From NCBI GenBank assembly GCA_025266875.1, contig JALLLT010000018.1:496001-560000 (forward strand): DNA of 64,000 nt, in the 5' to 3' direction. Of the stretch, positions 46,994 to 57,522 are shown in pieces; within the stretch, counting starts at the first letter, position 1; every line of letters starts with the position of its first letter. The translations under genes and the position numbers were made by a program. The DNA is from Fennellomyces sp. T-0311 (taxonomy: Eukaryota > Mucoromycota > Mucoromycetes > Mucorales > Lichtheimiaceae). A model generated the notes under the pieces. The model saw only the letters and a program-made list of their open reading frames with translations, was not told the DNA's origin and searched no databases.

Positions 46994-47682
46994 TGCGTAT
47001 AAAGTGTATGAGAAGAAGAAAAGAAGCGCAAAGGCAGGAACGCCGTGAAAGAAAAAGTAAATCGGATGAAAGGGAAAAAAAAAGAAATAAGAGAAGGGAG
47101 GGTAACACTGCTTGCCTGAATTCTGCAATGTCAGGGCCCCGATATAACAATATATTTTTTTTACTTTCCCCTGGATTAAAAGGGCCCGCGGCCGTGTTCG
47201 TGTAAAAAAAAAGAGAGAAAAGAAAGAGAGAAAGCAAGTACGCAATCAATTCGTACGTGTTCCTTTTTGTAGGACCCTTCAGCCCATGCGCTTTCATTCA
47301 GTCCAACTGGCTCTGTCTCTGCATTTGGAAACCCTTCCACGTGCCGCGTGCCATGAGCTGCCTCTGTGCAACACTCCAGCTCTTGCGCGCACAAAAAATG
47401 AGAAGGGATGCGGCTTTTCTTTTAACTCGCCATTGCTTAAATCGCCGCAAACGTACACACATCTTGATTAAACAACAGACCCGTATACATAAAAAAAGGG
47501 GAAAGGCAATTGAGCAAAGCGTGACAATATGTAATTCATGGTCGCGCAGCTTGTTGCTACACAAAATCTCTTTTTCTTCCTTGGTTTCGCAAAGACCATA
47601 CATATCCATGCCACATGGCATCGGTAAAACAAATACGGCTGAGCTTGTAAAAAAAATATTGTGGAATTGCTCAGGCCATCGT
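46994..47682. other. intergenic, no gene recognised
   Basis: Spacer between the start of the Ser-rich gene and the 3' end of PIN4. It is purine-rich near 47020-47100. No gene was seen. Confidence 0.45.
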
Positions 47683-48634
47683 TCACTTTCTGTCCTCCTA
47701 TATCATTGGTGTACAGTTATATATGCAAGTCCTTAAAGTGCCCAATATAACCACTTACAACCATGATGATATGATATCCAAAACCCGTCTTGACCTAGTA
47801 CAATCGAATTATCAGTGCACTCTTGCATTACTCTTCTTTCCATTCACGTTACCGGCGGATCAGTAAAGATAGGCTTGTCTAATGCTTTCGTTAGCCACCG
47901 ACTTTTTTTTCTTTATCATTTCAAACAACGTACCGCATGTACTCGGTTGCAACGCAAAAGCTATGAGAAAAGTAATGATTAAGAGGAGGTGGACTCATCA
48001 AGGGGGTGGAAAACCAAGATACAAAAAAAAATCCCCTTCACCCGGCTCCTCTTGGTATTGCCTTCCCCTTCTTTTTTACCTGCATCTTGAAACGCTCCAA
48101 CCATCGAGCCTCGCGTCATCCAACCAAGTGATCCTGTTTCATACTGTGTGAGAGCAGCTTTTTCTCCTTCATCCGCAAGCTCCCATACCTCCTGCCTTGG
48201 CCTTGTCTTCACTATACAGTTCTGCAACCTATAGCAACACCATCAGTTTCACCCTATTTAACAAGATCATTATGCATGTACCTTATCAAACCGCATATTC
48301 TCTTCCTTGAGTTTTGCCATGGCTTCCATCACCTTTGTTGCATAGTTACAAACGATTCATCCTTAACTTTTACAAGGGCTCCATACCTTGCCATGTTTTT
48401 CACACAGAATATGTCGCACCTACACACATAGCGCGTGAGCGTTTTATTTTGCATAATATACGCGGAATATATACCCTGATGGCGTTGGCTGATTTCAATT
48501 TGCCAGACTTTTTGCCATCGTCACCTGGGAAACAGACATATCATGTAAATAATGACTGGACAATAAGCTATGTAGTTTTTACCTGAGGCAGCAGCCTTTG
48601 CTTTCTGTCCAGCAGCTTGCTTTCCTTTGGCCAT
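47683..48634 (-). CDS. PIN4: parvulin-type peptidyl-prolyl isomerase PIN4 (Par14), ten exons
   Basis: Ten exons (48583-48634, 48475-48524, 48387-48419, 48282-48332, 48189-48228, 48080-48133, 47934-47960, 47853-47878, 47759-47794, 47683-47697) sum to 384 nt, 127 residues; human PIN4 has 131. The protein begins MAKGKQAAGQKAKAAASGDD, continues [20 protein letters not shown], then [40 protein letters not shown] and ends VEDRK. These are the parvulin fold landmarks ([21 protein letters not shown]). Par14 acts in the nucleus on pre-ribosomal particles. The last coding exon is 15 nt. It shares a 162-bp divergent promoter with the helicase gene. Confidence 0.93.
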
Positions 48635-48796
48635 TTCGTACTTTGTGAGAGCAGTGGGTCCGCGGTCGATAAGCCACTTTAGTTGGTTTCAGCTGGGTAC
48701 ATTTGTGGAACCAATGCATATTCTGCCCTCCGCAATCGGCCCTGGTATCTTTTTTTTTCTTGCGTCTGTTGACACTTTTTTTATATCTTTCCAGCA

Positions 48797-50825
48797 ATGT
48801 TGCAGCGCACCCTTCGAGTGATCCCACGCCTCTCTCTATTGACCACTCGTCATGTCAACAATGTTGCCTTGGGTAAGATCACTACTACACAAGAGAAGCA
48901 AAGTGTGAAGAATCTAATTGGGTTGACAGGTTCAAGATCGATCTTCAGGAATCCTACATTGAACAACATGCGTTTGGTACGCATGTTGCATAGCCACCCA
49001 AGTGTATCCAACACTGCTGCCGCTGCCGCTGTTGTCGAAGAGCCAAAAATTGAGCCTATCGTTGAAGAAGCAGCTGTTCAAGAGAAACGCTTTGCCGACC
49101 TCAAAGCGATCCATCCACTGAGCAAGCGTGCACTCAAACATGTGTTTGGTTACGAAAAGATGTCTCCTGTCCAGGATGCAGTACTGTCGCGTGTTCCAAA
49201 CACCAACGATATGTTTGTCAAGGCCAAGACAGGTACTGGAAAAACATTGGCGTTCCTGGTTGCCGCCTTGGAGACTGTGGTTGCTGGCAAAGATAAATCT
49301 GAGCTGCGTTATTTTGATGGTTCGTCCATCTTTATCGTGTCTCCCACCCGCGAACTGGCCCATCAAATCGCTCAAGAAGCCACAAAATTGACCAAATTCT
49401 ACCCATTGAATGTCCATTGTTTCGTCGGTGGCGAGTCCAAGATGAAGCAGATCAAGGGAATCGAGCGTTCTCGATGCGATATTGTGGTCGGTACCCCCGG
49501 AAGATTGAATGACTTGTTGGAAAGCAATGGTTATTTCCGCAAAATGGTCAGCAGCACTCAGGTCTTGGTTCTTGATGAAGCCGATCAATTGGTCGATATG
49601 GGTTTCAAAGCTGAAGTTGAACGGATATTGCAAAAATTGCCCAAGCAACGCCAGACCATGTTGTTTTCGGCCACTCTTTCGGAAGATATTCGTGGCACCA
49701 TTGGCAAATTTGCTTTGGCTCCCAACTATGATTTGATCGATACCGTCGGCGAAGAAGATGTCAATACCCATTTGCATGTCAAGCAATCTGCACTGGTTGC
49801 ACCTTACAACGAACAGTTGCCCTTGTTACGCAATCTCTTGTCCAACTATGAAGCGGCCAACGAGGGCAAGACCATTGTGTTTTTGCCTACCACAAAATCC
49901 ACCATGATTTATGCCGACTTGTTCAAGTATCTCTTGCCTAACCGCAGAGTGTATGAACTTCACTCCCGCAAGTCTCAGGATCAACGAAGCCGCATTTCCA
50001 GCCAATTCAAGAAGGCCAAGGAAGGCAGTATTTTGTTCACTTCCGATGTGTCTGCTCGTGGTGTCGACTATCCCGGTGTCTCGCTTGTCGTCCAAGTTGG
50101 CATTCCTTCCTCCCGTGAGCAGTATATCCATCGTTTGGGCCGTACGGGTCGTGCCGGTAACTCAGGTGAAGGTATCATTGTCACTGCTCCATTCGAAGAT
50201 GGCTTTATCAAGAGCGAAATTGGTGATTTGCCCGTCCAAAGTCTGGTTGCTCCCGAAATCTCTGTGGATGAACAGGAAGAAACCAAGAGAATCATGGACT
50301 ACTTTTTGGAAACGAGACTGGATTCAGAGATGACGCGAGAATTATACACGTCCTACCTCGGTTACTGTAAGTGGTTTATTTAAACGGGAGCAATGGTGAA
50401 TCAGGTTAATTGACTGTATATGTATAGATGTCGGTAGAATGGTTGCGTTGAACAGATCTCGTTCAGATACCTTGGAACACGGTCAAGACTTCTTGCGTGC
50501 CTTCGGTATTGAAGAAATCCCTTACCTCTCGCCAAGATTCATTCAACAAGTTGGCCTTGAAAAGAAACCAGAGCGACGATCCTCACCTCCTCGATATGAC
50601 AGACGTGACAACCGTTCTGGATTCAGTAGCTACAAAAGACGTGACAATTTCGACAGATTTGATAATCGAAGCGATCGATTCCCACGTCATGATAGACGCC
50701 AAGACCGACGGGATCGTTTTGACCAACGGGATCGTTTTGACCAACGGGATCGTTTTGACCAACGCGAGCGTTTTGACCGAAATGACCGTTCTGACCGCAA
50801 ACGCAACAGCTTCAGAAGCGACTAA
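48797..50825 (+). CDS. DEAD-box RNA helicase, Mss116-like, probably mitochondrial
   Basis: Two exons (48797-50366, 50428-50825) give 655 residues. The N-terminus (MLQRTLRVIPRLSLLTTRHV) is rich in Arg/Leu/Ser without acidic residues, typical of a mitochondrial presequence. Helicase motifs in order: AKTGTGKT (I), PTRELA (Ia), TPGR (Ib), DEAD (II), SAT (III), TSDVSARGVDYP (V) and HRLGRTGRAG (VI). The C-terminal tail is Arg/Asp-rich with RFDQRD repeats encoded by an 18-bp tandem repeat (50709-50780), like the basic RNA-tethering tail of Mss116/CYT-19. Role: ATP-dependent RNA chaperone for mitochondrial intron splicing and translation (inferred). Confidence 0.9.
50709..50780 (+). repeat. 18-bp coding tandem repeat in the helicase tail
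   Basis: The unit CGGGATCGTTTTGACCAA occurs three times without change, then once degenerate. It encodes RDRFDQ repeats. Confidence 0.9.
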
Positions 50826-50971
50826 AATGTAATCATCTGTATATGTTTCTATGTACATCATTATACATACCGTTTATTCAAACCAGCACACATTATTGCA
50901 AATAGATATTTCCACCCATTTCCAATTTTCATTTATATTAAGAAGTTTTTTTAAAACGTATATACTAAGTG

Positions 50972-51012
50972 GTTGCTTAGTGAGTTATCTAGTAACAGTG
51001 TTGCCTAGCAAC
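50972..51012. promoter_or_regulatory. cluster of RFX-type X-box sites upstream of RPL21
   Basis: GTTATCTAGTAAC (50984-50996) and GTTGCCTAGCAAC (51000-51012) both match the X-box RYYNYY-N-RRNRAC. A near match GTTGCTTAGTGAG (50972-50984) abuts the first. Centres are 12 and 16 bp apart. They lie about 220-260 bp before the RPL21 start codon. Confidence 0.6.
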
Positions 51013-51233
51013 CGTTAACGAAATGTTGTCAAAAAAATGCGCCACCTGTATTGGCTGATTTTTTCGATTGCCGCACTAAAAAAAATTTTCACTTTTGAAG
51101 CAGGAAGGCAGCCGAAACGGACTCTCCCTCTTTTCCTGTCTCTACAGCCTAGTTTGTCAGGTAGCGATTGCGCTCGAAAAATCTTGATAATCAAATAACC
51201 TTGCTAATTGCGTTACTATTGCCTTAATTCAGC

Positions 51234-51919
51234 ATGCCGCACTCTTTCGGTCGTAAGTAATCGAGAAACCACTCTACAATTCTTCAGTTTCAAAAAACAC
51301 AAAAATGCTCAATTAATTTTTTTAATTAGTTCGCGCTCGTACCCGCCACATGTTCTCTCGCAAGTTCCGCGAGCATGGCGCCATTCCCTTGTCGACCTAC
51401 TTGAAGACCTACAAGGTCGGTGATATTGTCGACATCAAGGCCAACGCTGCCGTTCAGAAGGGTATGCCCCACAAGTTCTACCACGGGTAAGTTAAAAAAA
51501 GGGTTCCTGAGGTGAGGAATATTTATATATATTTATTTTTTTGTTATATTTAGTCGCACCGGTGTCATCTACAACGTCACCAAGTCCTCCGTTGGTGTGA
51601 TCATCAACAAGCGTGTTGGTGGCCGCTACATCGAGAAGCGCGTCAACCTCCGTGTTGAGCACATCAAGCACTCCAAGTGCCGTCAGGAATTCTTGGACCG
51701 TGTCAAGGAAAACGCTGCCAAGAAGAAGGCTGCTAAGGAAACTGGTAGTATGTATTGGATCTATAAAATTCACACATTTGGGCAAAAAAACTCATCATGT
51801 ATGTAGCCAAGGTCTTCTTGAAGAGACTTCCCGTCCAGCCTCGCGAGGCCCGTTATGTCAAGGCCAAGAAGAACGTCCCCCAGACCATCACCCCCGTCCC
51901 TTACGAGACTCTTCTGTAA
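51234..51919 (+). CDS. RPL21: 60S ribosomal protein eL21
   Basis: Four exons (51234-51252, 51330-51486, 51554-51744, 51807-51919) total 480 nt, 159 residues, the normal length. Highly conserved stretches include [77 protein letters not shown] and the end [15 protein letters not shown]. The first exon is only 19 nt, a common arrangement for ribosomal protein genes, placing an intron right after the start. Codon use is strongly biased to C-ending codons, as expected for high expression. It converges on TSR3. Confidence 0.97.
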
Positions 51920-52011
51920 AGTGGCGTTCGCATGTTTTGTGGTGCATTCACAATAAAAAAAAAAGTGGGAATAGGACTTTTTCTATTGTACATTGGTTGT
52001 GTCTTTTTGTT

Positions 52012-52767
52012 CTATCGGATACGCGTATTTCCCAATTTATCCTGGATTTCTTCTGTTGAAGAAGCATCATCGTCAGAATCTTCTTCTTCCGATGACTCTT
52101 CTTCATTGCTACTATATTGCCGATTGGTATTTCGAAACAGCAAAGGATCGTCATCCAGCTCGTCTTCCTCCTCTCGTCTCTTTTGTTCCTCTAGTTCAAT
52201 TTCTTCCAAATACTCGTTCTGCACTCGGACCACATCCGCTGAATCCGTGCACTGAGCATATTTTTCCAGGAGTGGTCCATTCACCTTGGCAAACGCATGA
52301 CCCCATTTGAACTTGCCCATCAATGCGTCGCCATGTTCAGGAAATCCCGTAATGTAAAAAATGGCAGCCAACGCCTCGGCACAATTCAGTTTCCATGGTT
52401 TGCCATAATTGACAGGGTTGGTTGCTACGAGATAAGGTAGTAGTCGATCGGTTGGTCCTCGGATTTTGCTGAACGGAACTTCATCGATACGTGCCCACGA
52501 ACAATCCACCACAGCTGCACCATACAGTTCAACGATGCGTCGATCAGCTGGAGATACCGCTTTTTCGCCAACTGGACTGGCAACTATGCCTCGGAACCGT
52601 TGATTCAGTTTTAACGTTTTTAGCATTTTGGTTCGTGCCAATTTTACGCCGGAACACCGTTTGGGATCGCAATGCTTAAAGTCCCACATGGCAACTGGCA
52701 TGGGAATGGTCGACTGTTCATCACTCTCGGGTTCTTCTTCAAAATGTCGTTCGCCTCTTTTGCCCAT
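52012..52767 (-). CDS. TSR3: 18S rRNA aminocarboxypropyltransferase TSR3
   Basis: An intronless ORF of 251 residues. Tsr3 transfers the aminocarboxypropyl group of S-adenosylmethionine to the hypermodified pseudouridine near the decoding site of 18S rRNA, a late cytoplasmic step of small-subunit assembly. Diagnostic stretches are MWDFKHCDPKRCSGVKLAR, VSPADRRIVELYGAAVVDCS, WARIDEVPFSKI, RLLPYLVATNPVNYGKPWKL, NCAEALAAIFYITGF and FKWGHAFAKVN. The C-terminus is a long acidic tail (EEESSEEEDSDDDASSTEE). Confidence 0.95.
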   Translation of the reverse strand: MGKRGERHFEEEPESDEQSTIPMPVAMWDFKHCDPKRCSGVKLARTKMLKTLKLNQRFRGIVASPVGEKAVSPADRRIVELYGAAVVDCSWARIDEVPFSKIRGPTDRLLPYLVATNPVNYGKPWKLNCAEALAAIFYITGFPEHGDALMGKFKWGHAFAKVNGPLLEKYAQCTDSADVVRVQNEYLEEIELEEQKRREEEDELDDDPLLFRNTNRQYSSNEEESSEEEDSDDDASSTEEIQDKLGNTRIR

Positions 52768-52965
52768 TGTTGTGTATGTGAGAAGAAAGCTGCATTAATC
52801 TGTGGCTTGCGTGATATTCAGCCTCAAGCGCGCTGGTGAGAAAATGACAGGTAGAAGCAGAGTGATTTATTATGTACCCTATGATATACTAAAGAGAAGG
52901 ATCGTCATGAAATAGTAAGGAGAGGGTGTTTCAGCTCACCATTACTGTTTTCAATACTTTTTCCT

Positions 52966-54442
52966 TCACTGCGCCTTTTGTCCGCGGCGCCGGGAACCGC
53001 GACGATATGGATGATACCTAGACACCTTATCCGCTGTGCCTCTTTTCACTACGCCCTTCTTGTCTGCAAACTTACTGGTATCAACGGGCTGGAGTTGGAC
53101 CCCGAGTGCCTTACTGTCAAGATATTTCACAGGAAACTTGTAGTCATTCAAGCTTTTCCTCGAAACGTCTACAGGATGAGCCTCAACAGTGATGATAGAT
53201 GCCAGGTACGAGTGTCTGGTATCATCCTCGTTCACTGCGGTGTTGATCTGTGTGTGCATCCATTTTAGTATCGCCTGAAACTGATTGGTTGTATTCGTTG
53301 CTCGCGCGACATTGGCATCTAATGAATATCATAGTCAATTGAATCATATCCTGTTCCAAAGCCAAAAGTCTCCTTTACTTGGATCGTCGGGGTTAACGAT
53401 GGTCATTCCGGTGTTATGGAAGCTTTGGTTAAAATAGTCATATTCTCTGATAGCCTAAAGATTGCAGATTAGTCTAAAACGGATGACTAATCGAAAGCAA
53501 ACGTACCTTATCGTAGTATCCTTTTTCTGTTTGGAATGTCAGCCCGATACCATCAAAGTCAAATACAGAGTAGAAGCTCAGAAACCCCAACAGCAGTTCG
53601 CCAAGTCGGATGGCCGAGTCTGTAAAGGTTTGTGCCTTGTGATTATACTAATACCACAATTAGTCACTGCAACAAAGTACCCGAGATATCGCAACGTTAC
53701 CTTGAAATAGTGAACGATGAGGCATATCAGACTGTAACTGGCAACACCGGACCTCTTGGGGTTCATTATTTCGTAGTACGGGTCAGAATGCAGTCGAATA
53801 CCAAGTAGAGCGTGCTTTAGCAGGAGAAAAAGAGGTTTTAGGTCTGGATACTCCACTAACCAAGCAACGGTACGGGAGGAACTGCTAACGGTGTTTTGCA
53901 CGGTGATATCGGCTGTCAATGAAGTCTGTCTGTCTCTCAAATGAAAGACTGGAACCTAGTAACAGCTTGCTTAGCATGACAGATACATCAGCACGAGAAA
54001 AAGACACATACAACTGCTTGGAGAACGAGTTCTCCCGTGTACATTGTGTCATAATGGTACTTTCGAATATGCTTCTTGACATCCCGCAGTATATTCCTTG
54101 GGTTCCTTCCTATCACTTGAATGCTGACATCAATGTCGCTTTTACAAGTACATGTTAGTGATCGCAGCATCGTCAGCGAGAAGCTTACCTTGATGGGAGC
54201 AGCAGCTGCGTTTCGTACGATCCGTAGGGAGCGACAGAAGCATCGGGAATCAGTTGCGTAACGGCAAGTTCGATTTTTTTAAAAAGTCCCTCGCGGGCAT
54301 CCTTCTCGAATGGAGTGGGCGCGAGGTACTTTTCAAATTGCTTGATCTCTGTTGTTAGTCTTTTATACGAGGGACCGTTAGTGTTTGTTTTTGAAAATGG
54401 TCAACACTTTGAATTGTACCTCTCCAGATTTGCACGCGACAT
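52966..54442 (-). CDS. Trf4/PAPD5-like non-canonical poly(A) polymerase
   Basis: Seven exons (54420-54442, 54189-54359, 54012-54138, 53701-53955, 53507-53635, 53379-53454, 52966-53318) total 1134 nt, 377 residues. The nucleotidyltransferase domain starts LTTEIKQFEKYLAPTPFEKD, with the GS motif and paired Asp in APYGSYETQLLLPSSDIDVS and the third Asp in SLTADITVQNTVSS. The PAP-associated region reads VAWLVEYPDLKPLFLLLKHA and IRLGELLLGFLSFYSVFDFD. The C-terminus is basic (YRRGSRRRGQK). Trf4-type enzymes oligoadenylate aberrant nuclear RNAs for exosome decay. The protein is shorter than yeast Trf4, and exon 1 is only 23 nt. A cytoplasmic Cid1-like role is less likely given the PDLKPL motif. Confidence 0.88.
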
Positions 54443-54545
54443 TTTTTAGAGGGAGAAACCAGAAAGATATCCGAATTTTAAACGCTGTGCGAGCGGCTTC
54501 ATAAATGTACACTTTACATTATACCTGTTGCCAAGACCGCTTTTT

Positions 54546-56616
54546 TTAATGAATGCGACGTTTGACAAACAGCTCGTATATAAAGCTCTCTTCCGATGGA
54601 AAGTCTTTCACTTGCGGAGAGCCTGATATCGTATAAAAGGGCATTTCTTGTTCAAGAAGCGCCGTCAGATTGTCATAGTAAGCTACTTGTTCCGGGTGCT
54701 CCACAATAACATTTTCTAAAGCCACGTCCCGCAAGCTTCTACTCTTGCGCAGCATCTGAACCAATCCCAATCCATCAACTCGCGTAAAGCCTGATTGCGA
54801 AAATAATGGTTCTTCCGGGATGGATACTTCCAGCAGGAGAGGCAAGCTACCAATAGCCTCCAACACCTCGAAGGATACGCGCTGAAGTCTACAAATCTGC
54901 AGTCGCTTAATCGTCGTTTGTTGAAGCATGATCACAAAGGAGAGTAGCCCCGCTTGCGTATCCTCTAGTGGGAGTGTTTCGTCAAGTTCGATCTGACAGG
55001 CTTTGAGTGTCGGTATGCTTGCAATTGTCTTGAGTGCTATGGCTCCGATGAAAGGTACGTTGGTCAGGTGCACCGTCTCGATCTTCGAGTGAGTGAAAAA
55101 GTATTGAATGAAATATGCAACCGCTTCCTCCTTGGTAATGCTTTCATCCCCATGATAATCAAATGTGACACTAGTTAGATCCAAAAGCTTTAGCTGTGTC
55201 GGGCATTGATGATTGGTATAGGGTAACATAAGAGGCACAGTTGAGTCACGGATCATGAGCTGTTCCAGAACAGGAAGTCGATCAAGTAAAAGGAAAAGTG
55301 TATCGTCTTTGAGCGGGAAAATACTGAAGAGCTCCAGGGAGCGAAGGCGGGGCATTATCTGCAAAGTCTCAATTGCTGGTGTATCGAGGCTAATATGATG
55401 GCATCCCAAAACAAGCGTCTCCATCAAAGGAGAGTGATTGAACATCGTGAAGAAAGATGCAACGTCGAAATGAATACTGTCGTACAAATACAGGGCGCGC
55501 AAGTTTGGTAGTTGAAGTGTTCGAAATACCGGAGACCAGTCAATGGCTTCATGGGGTTGGACGCATACCCGAAGCGAAAAATATTCCAGAGTATCTCGAA
55601 CTTTCGACAAATTCAACGCTACCTGATCGAGTCCGTAATCTTGACATTGGCTCAAGTAATGTATTCCGTCATCCCCGGTGTCTGTAGTATACGCAAACTT
55701 GTCCTTCCAGACATTATAACTCAAGTTGTCTTGGAAGCAGACGAGTTTCGGACACCAGTTCAATATAGTGTCGAGGTCGATGCTCATGGTGACGTAGGAA
55801 ATATCGCTGTGAGTGGGCTGCTTGTTCGTACTCGCACCGATAAACCATCGAAGACGGGGACACCTCTTTAAAATTGGATCCAGTCGCAACTTTTTGTTGA
55901 GAACAACATCTAGGCACAAGTATGTGATATGGGTGAATTGTGTTGTCGATAGCTTTGTCTTCACAAACGGTTCCTCATCGTACATATTTTCTCGCCATCG
56001 CGCGCGAATGCTCGGCCAGAACGTAAAGTGGCTGATGTTTGGACAAGCATCAAGTACGTGTAGGAACGGAATGCTCGATTCATGTTGCAGTATTTTCAGC
56101 TCTGTCAAATGAGGTGCCAGGTTTCTGAGCACAACCAAGAACAGTTCCTGATTCATCGATGTGCCACACTCGGACAACTCTATCCTCTTTACATTTAGAG
56201 CCAATATATTTTTCTCTTTGCGTTACTTTACCAAGATATCGGATCTTTGTGCATCCCCACTCGACCAACATATGCATGATGAAACATAGATCTTGTTCCT
56301 TGAGTTTTTCCAACGTAACGTTCTTGACATGGTTCCCCAGGCAACGGATTTGACGCACGTTTTCAGTGATACCGTCGTTTCTTTGAACATGTATCGTTGT
56401 CCATGCACTTTTCGCGTACTGTGGCACCACATTGTACCAGTCGCGACATACAGCCATGCAGGTCAGACAATCTTGTTGATTGAAGAACGCAAAGATCGAA
56501 AGGATAATGTCGGAAGGTAATGTGCCGAGGAATCCGAATTGTTGCATTGAAAGTGGTTGCTGAGCTGGAACGTTTGAATCTATGCATGGATCTTCTGAAT
56601 CTGTCGGATTGGCCAT
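54546..56616 (-). CDS. F-box / leucine-rich-repeat protein
   Basis: Two exons (56227-56616 and 54546-56186) give 676 residues. An F-box at about residues 30-60 reads LGTLPSDIILSIFAFFNQQD followed by CLTCMAVCRDWYNV. Degenerate LRR units follow, for example LRNLAPHLTELKIL, LDACPNISHFTFW, LRLDPILKRCPRLRWF, LQLPNLRALYLYD, LQIMPRLRSLELF and LLDRLPVLEQLMI. It is likely a substrate receptor of an SCF ubiquitin ligase, a class greatly expanded in Mucorales. The 40-nt-class intron (56187-56226) was chosen because its GTAACG donor keeps frame; a donor seven bases upstream would not. The target is unknown. Confidence 0.85.
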
Positions 56617-57522
56617 ATGTAGTGAGGTTCCTAGTTGAGAAGGTGACCACAGAAGCTGGATGTGAAATAGCTACTTTGACGAGGGACGTGTGTAATGCCC
56701 TGCCCGTCACTCGACCATGGATTCACCTATCTTTGGCCCCAGTTCAACACAATACGTGTGTTATGCCCAGCGTCATCACAGTGAACTGATGCATAACATT
56801 AGCCGATATAAAGTGGCTTGCAGAAATATAGCATGAAAATCACAATTGCTTGACCCATTCCAGTACTTGATGAGGCAGTGTTATTATTACAAAAGTGTCA
56901 GTGAAGGCAATGTAAATGTTACTGGAGAAGTTGCCAGGATCGATTGACATTATCTCAATAAATTAGCCATTGTGCACAGCGCTGTCTATAGAGCAATCTT
57001 CGATGAAGTAGTAGGAAGATAGCCATCGAAAATTTGCCGCAGATTCCATGGTACGTACGAACGCTACTTTTATCGATCCATAGGTTGCGCGATCTTTGGT
57101 AGCCATTTCTTGATTGAGAATCCTGGTGCCGCGCCACTTTCAGTGCTGTCTTGCTCCACGGAAAAAATGCTATTTTCTACGCACAATGCATCACTCCAAG
57201 GGACACATTTTTACCAATAAGTGTATCCCAGGGGCCTAGGTGATCAATGACTACTTTATCTGCAAGCAAGATCCTGGTCGGATCGTATGCAAGGCACTGA
57301 TACTACGATCTGTATCCTCGCAACAAGCAAAATAAGGGCTTTCCAAAATAATTTCCTGCTGGCATCGTCTGGAAGATGCTGGCAAGAGCGGACCCCTAAA
57401 AGATCTAGTCCATTCCAGTAAGCTTCAGAAACCCCAGACGCATGAATGATATAAAATAAAACCCTGCTCCGGGTGCTCACCTCACACTTTTTCTTCTTTC
57501 AACTTTTTCATCACATCAAAAA
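56617..57522. other. HSP104 upstream region
   Basis: This is a divergent intergenic region between the F-box gene and HSP104. No gene was seen. It carries stress-element-like pentamers and a TATA box, listed separately. Confidence 0.5.
57230..57460 (+). promoter_or_regulatory. putative stress-responsive promoter elements of HSP104
   Basis: AGGGG at 57230-57234 and CCCCT at 57393-57397 match the yeast STRE core. A TATAAAAT-type box lies near 57450. I found no perfect heat-shock element of alternating GAA/TTC units. The STRE core is only 5 bp, so chance matches are likely. Confidence 0.35.

Noticed and set aside
48932..49786. Open frame of 284 codons on the minus strand inside the DEAD-box helicase
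   Set aside because: Antisense shadow of conserved helicase motifs; no domain recognised.
51925..52310. Plus-strand ORFs with Ser-rich translation over the 3' end of TSR3
   Set aside because: They are the antisense of the acidic TSR3 tail (Glu/Asp codons read as Ser/Phe).
54546..56616. F-box gene as two separate genes or a frameshifted pseudogene
   Set aside because: A short intron with donor GTAACG and acceptor AAAG restores the LRR frame, so one intact gene is the simpler reading.
57393..57480. Heat-shock element upstream of HSP104
   Set aside because: Best match (ATTCCAGTAAG) has a mismatch in the second unit and no third unit; not strong enough to call.
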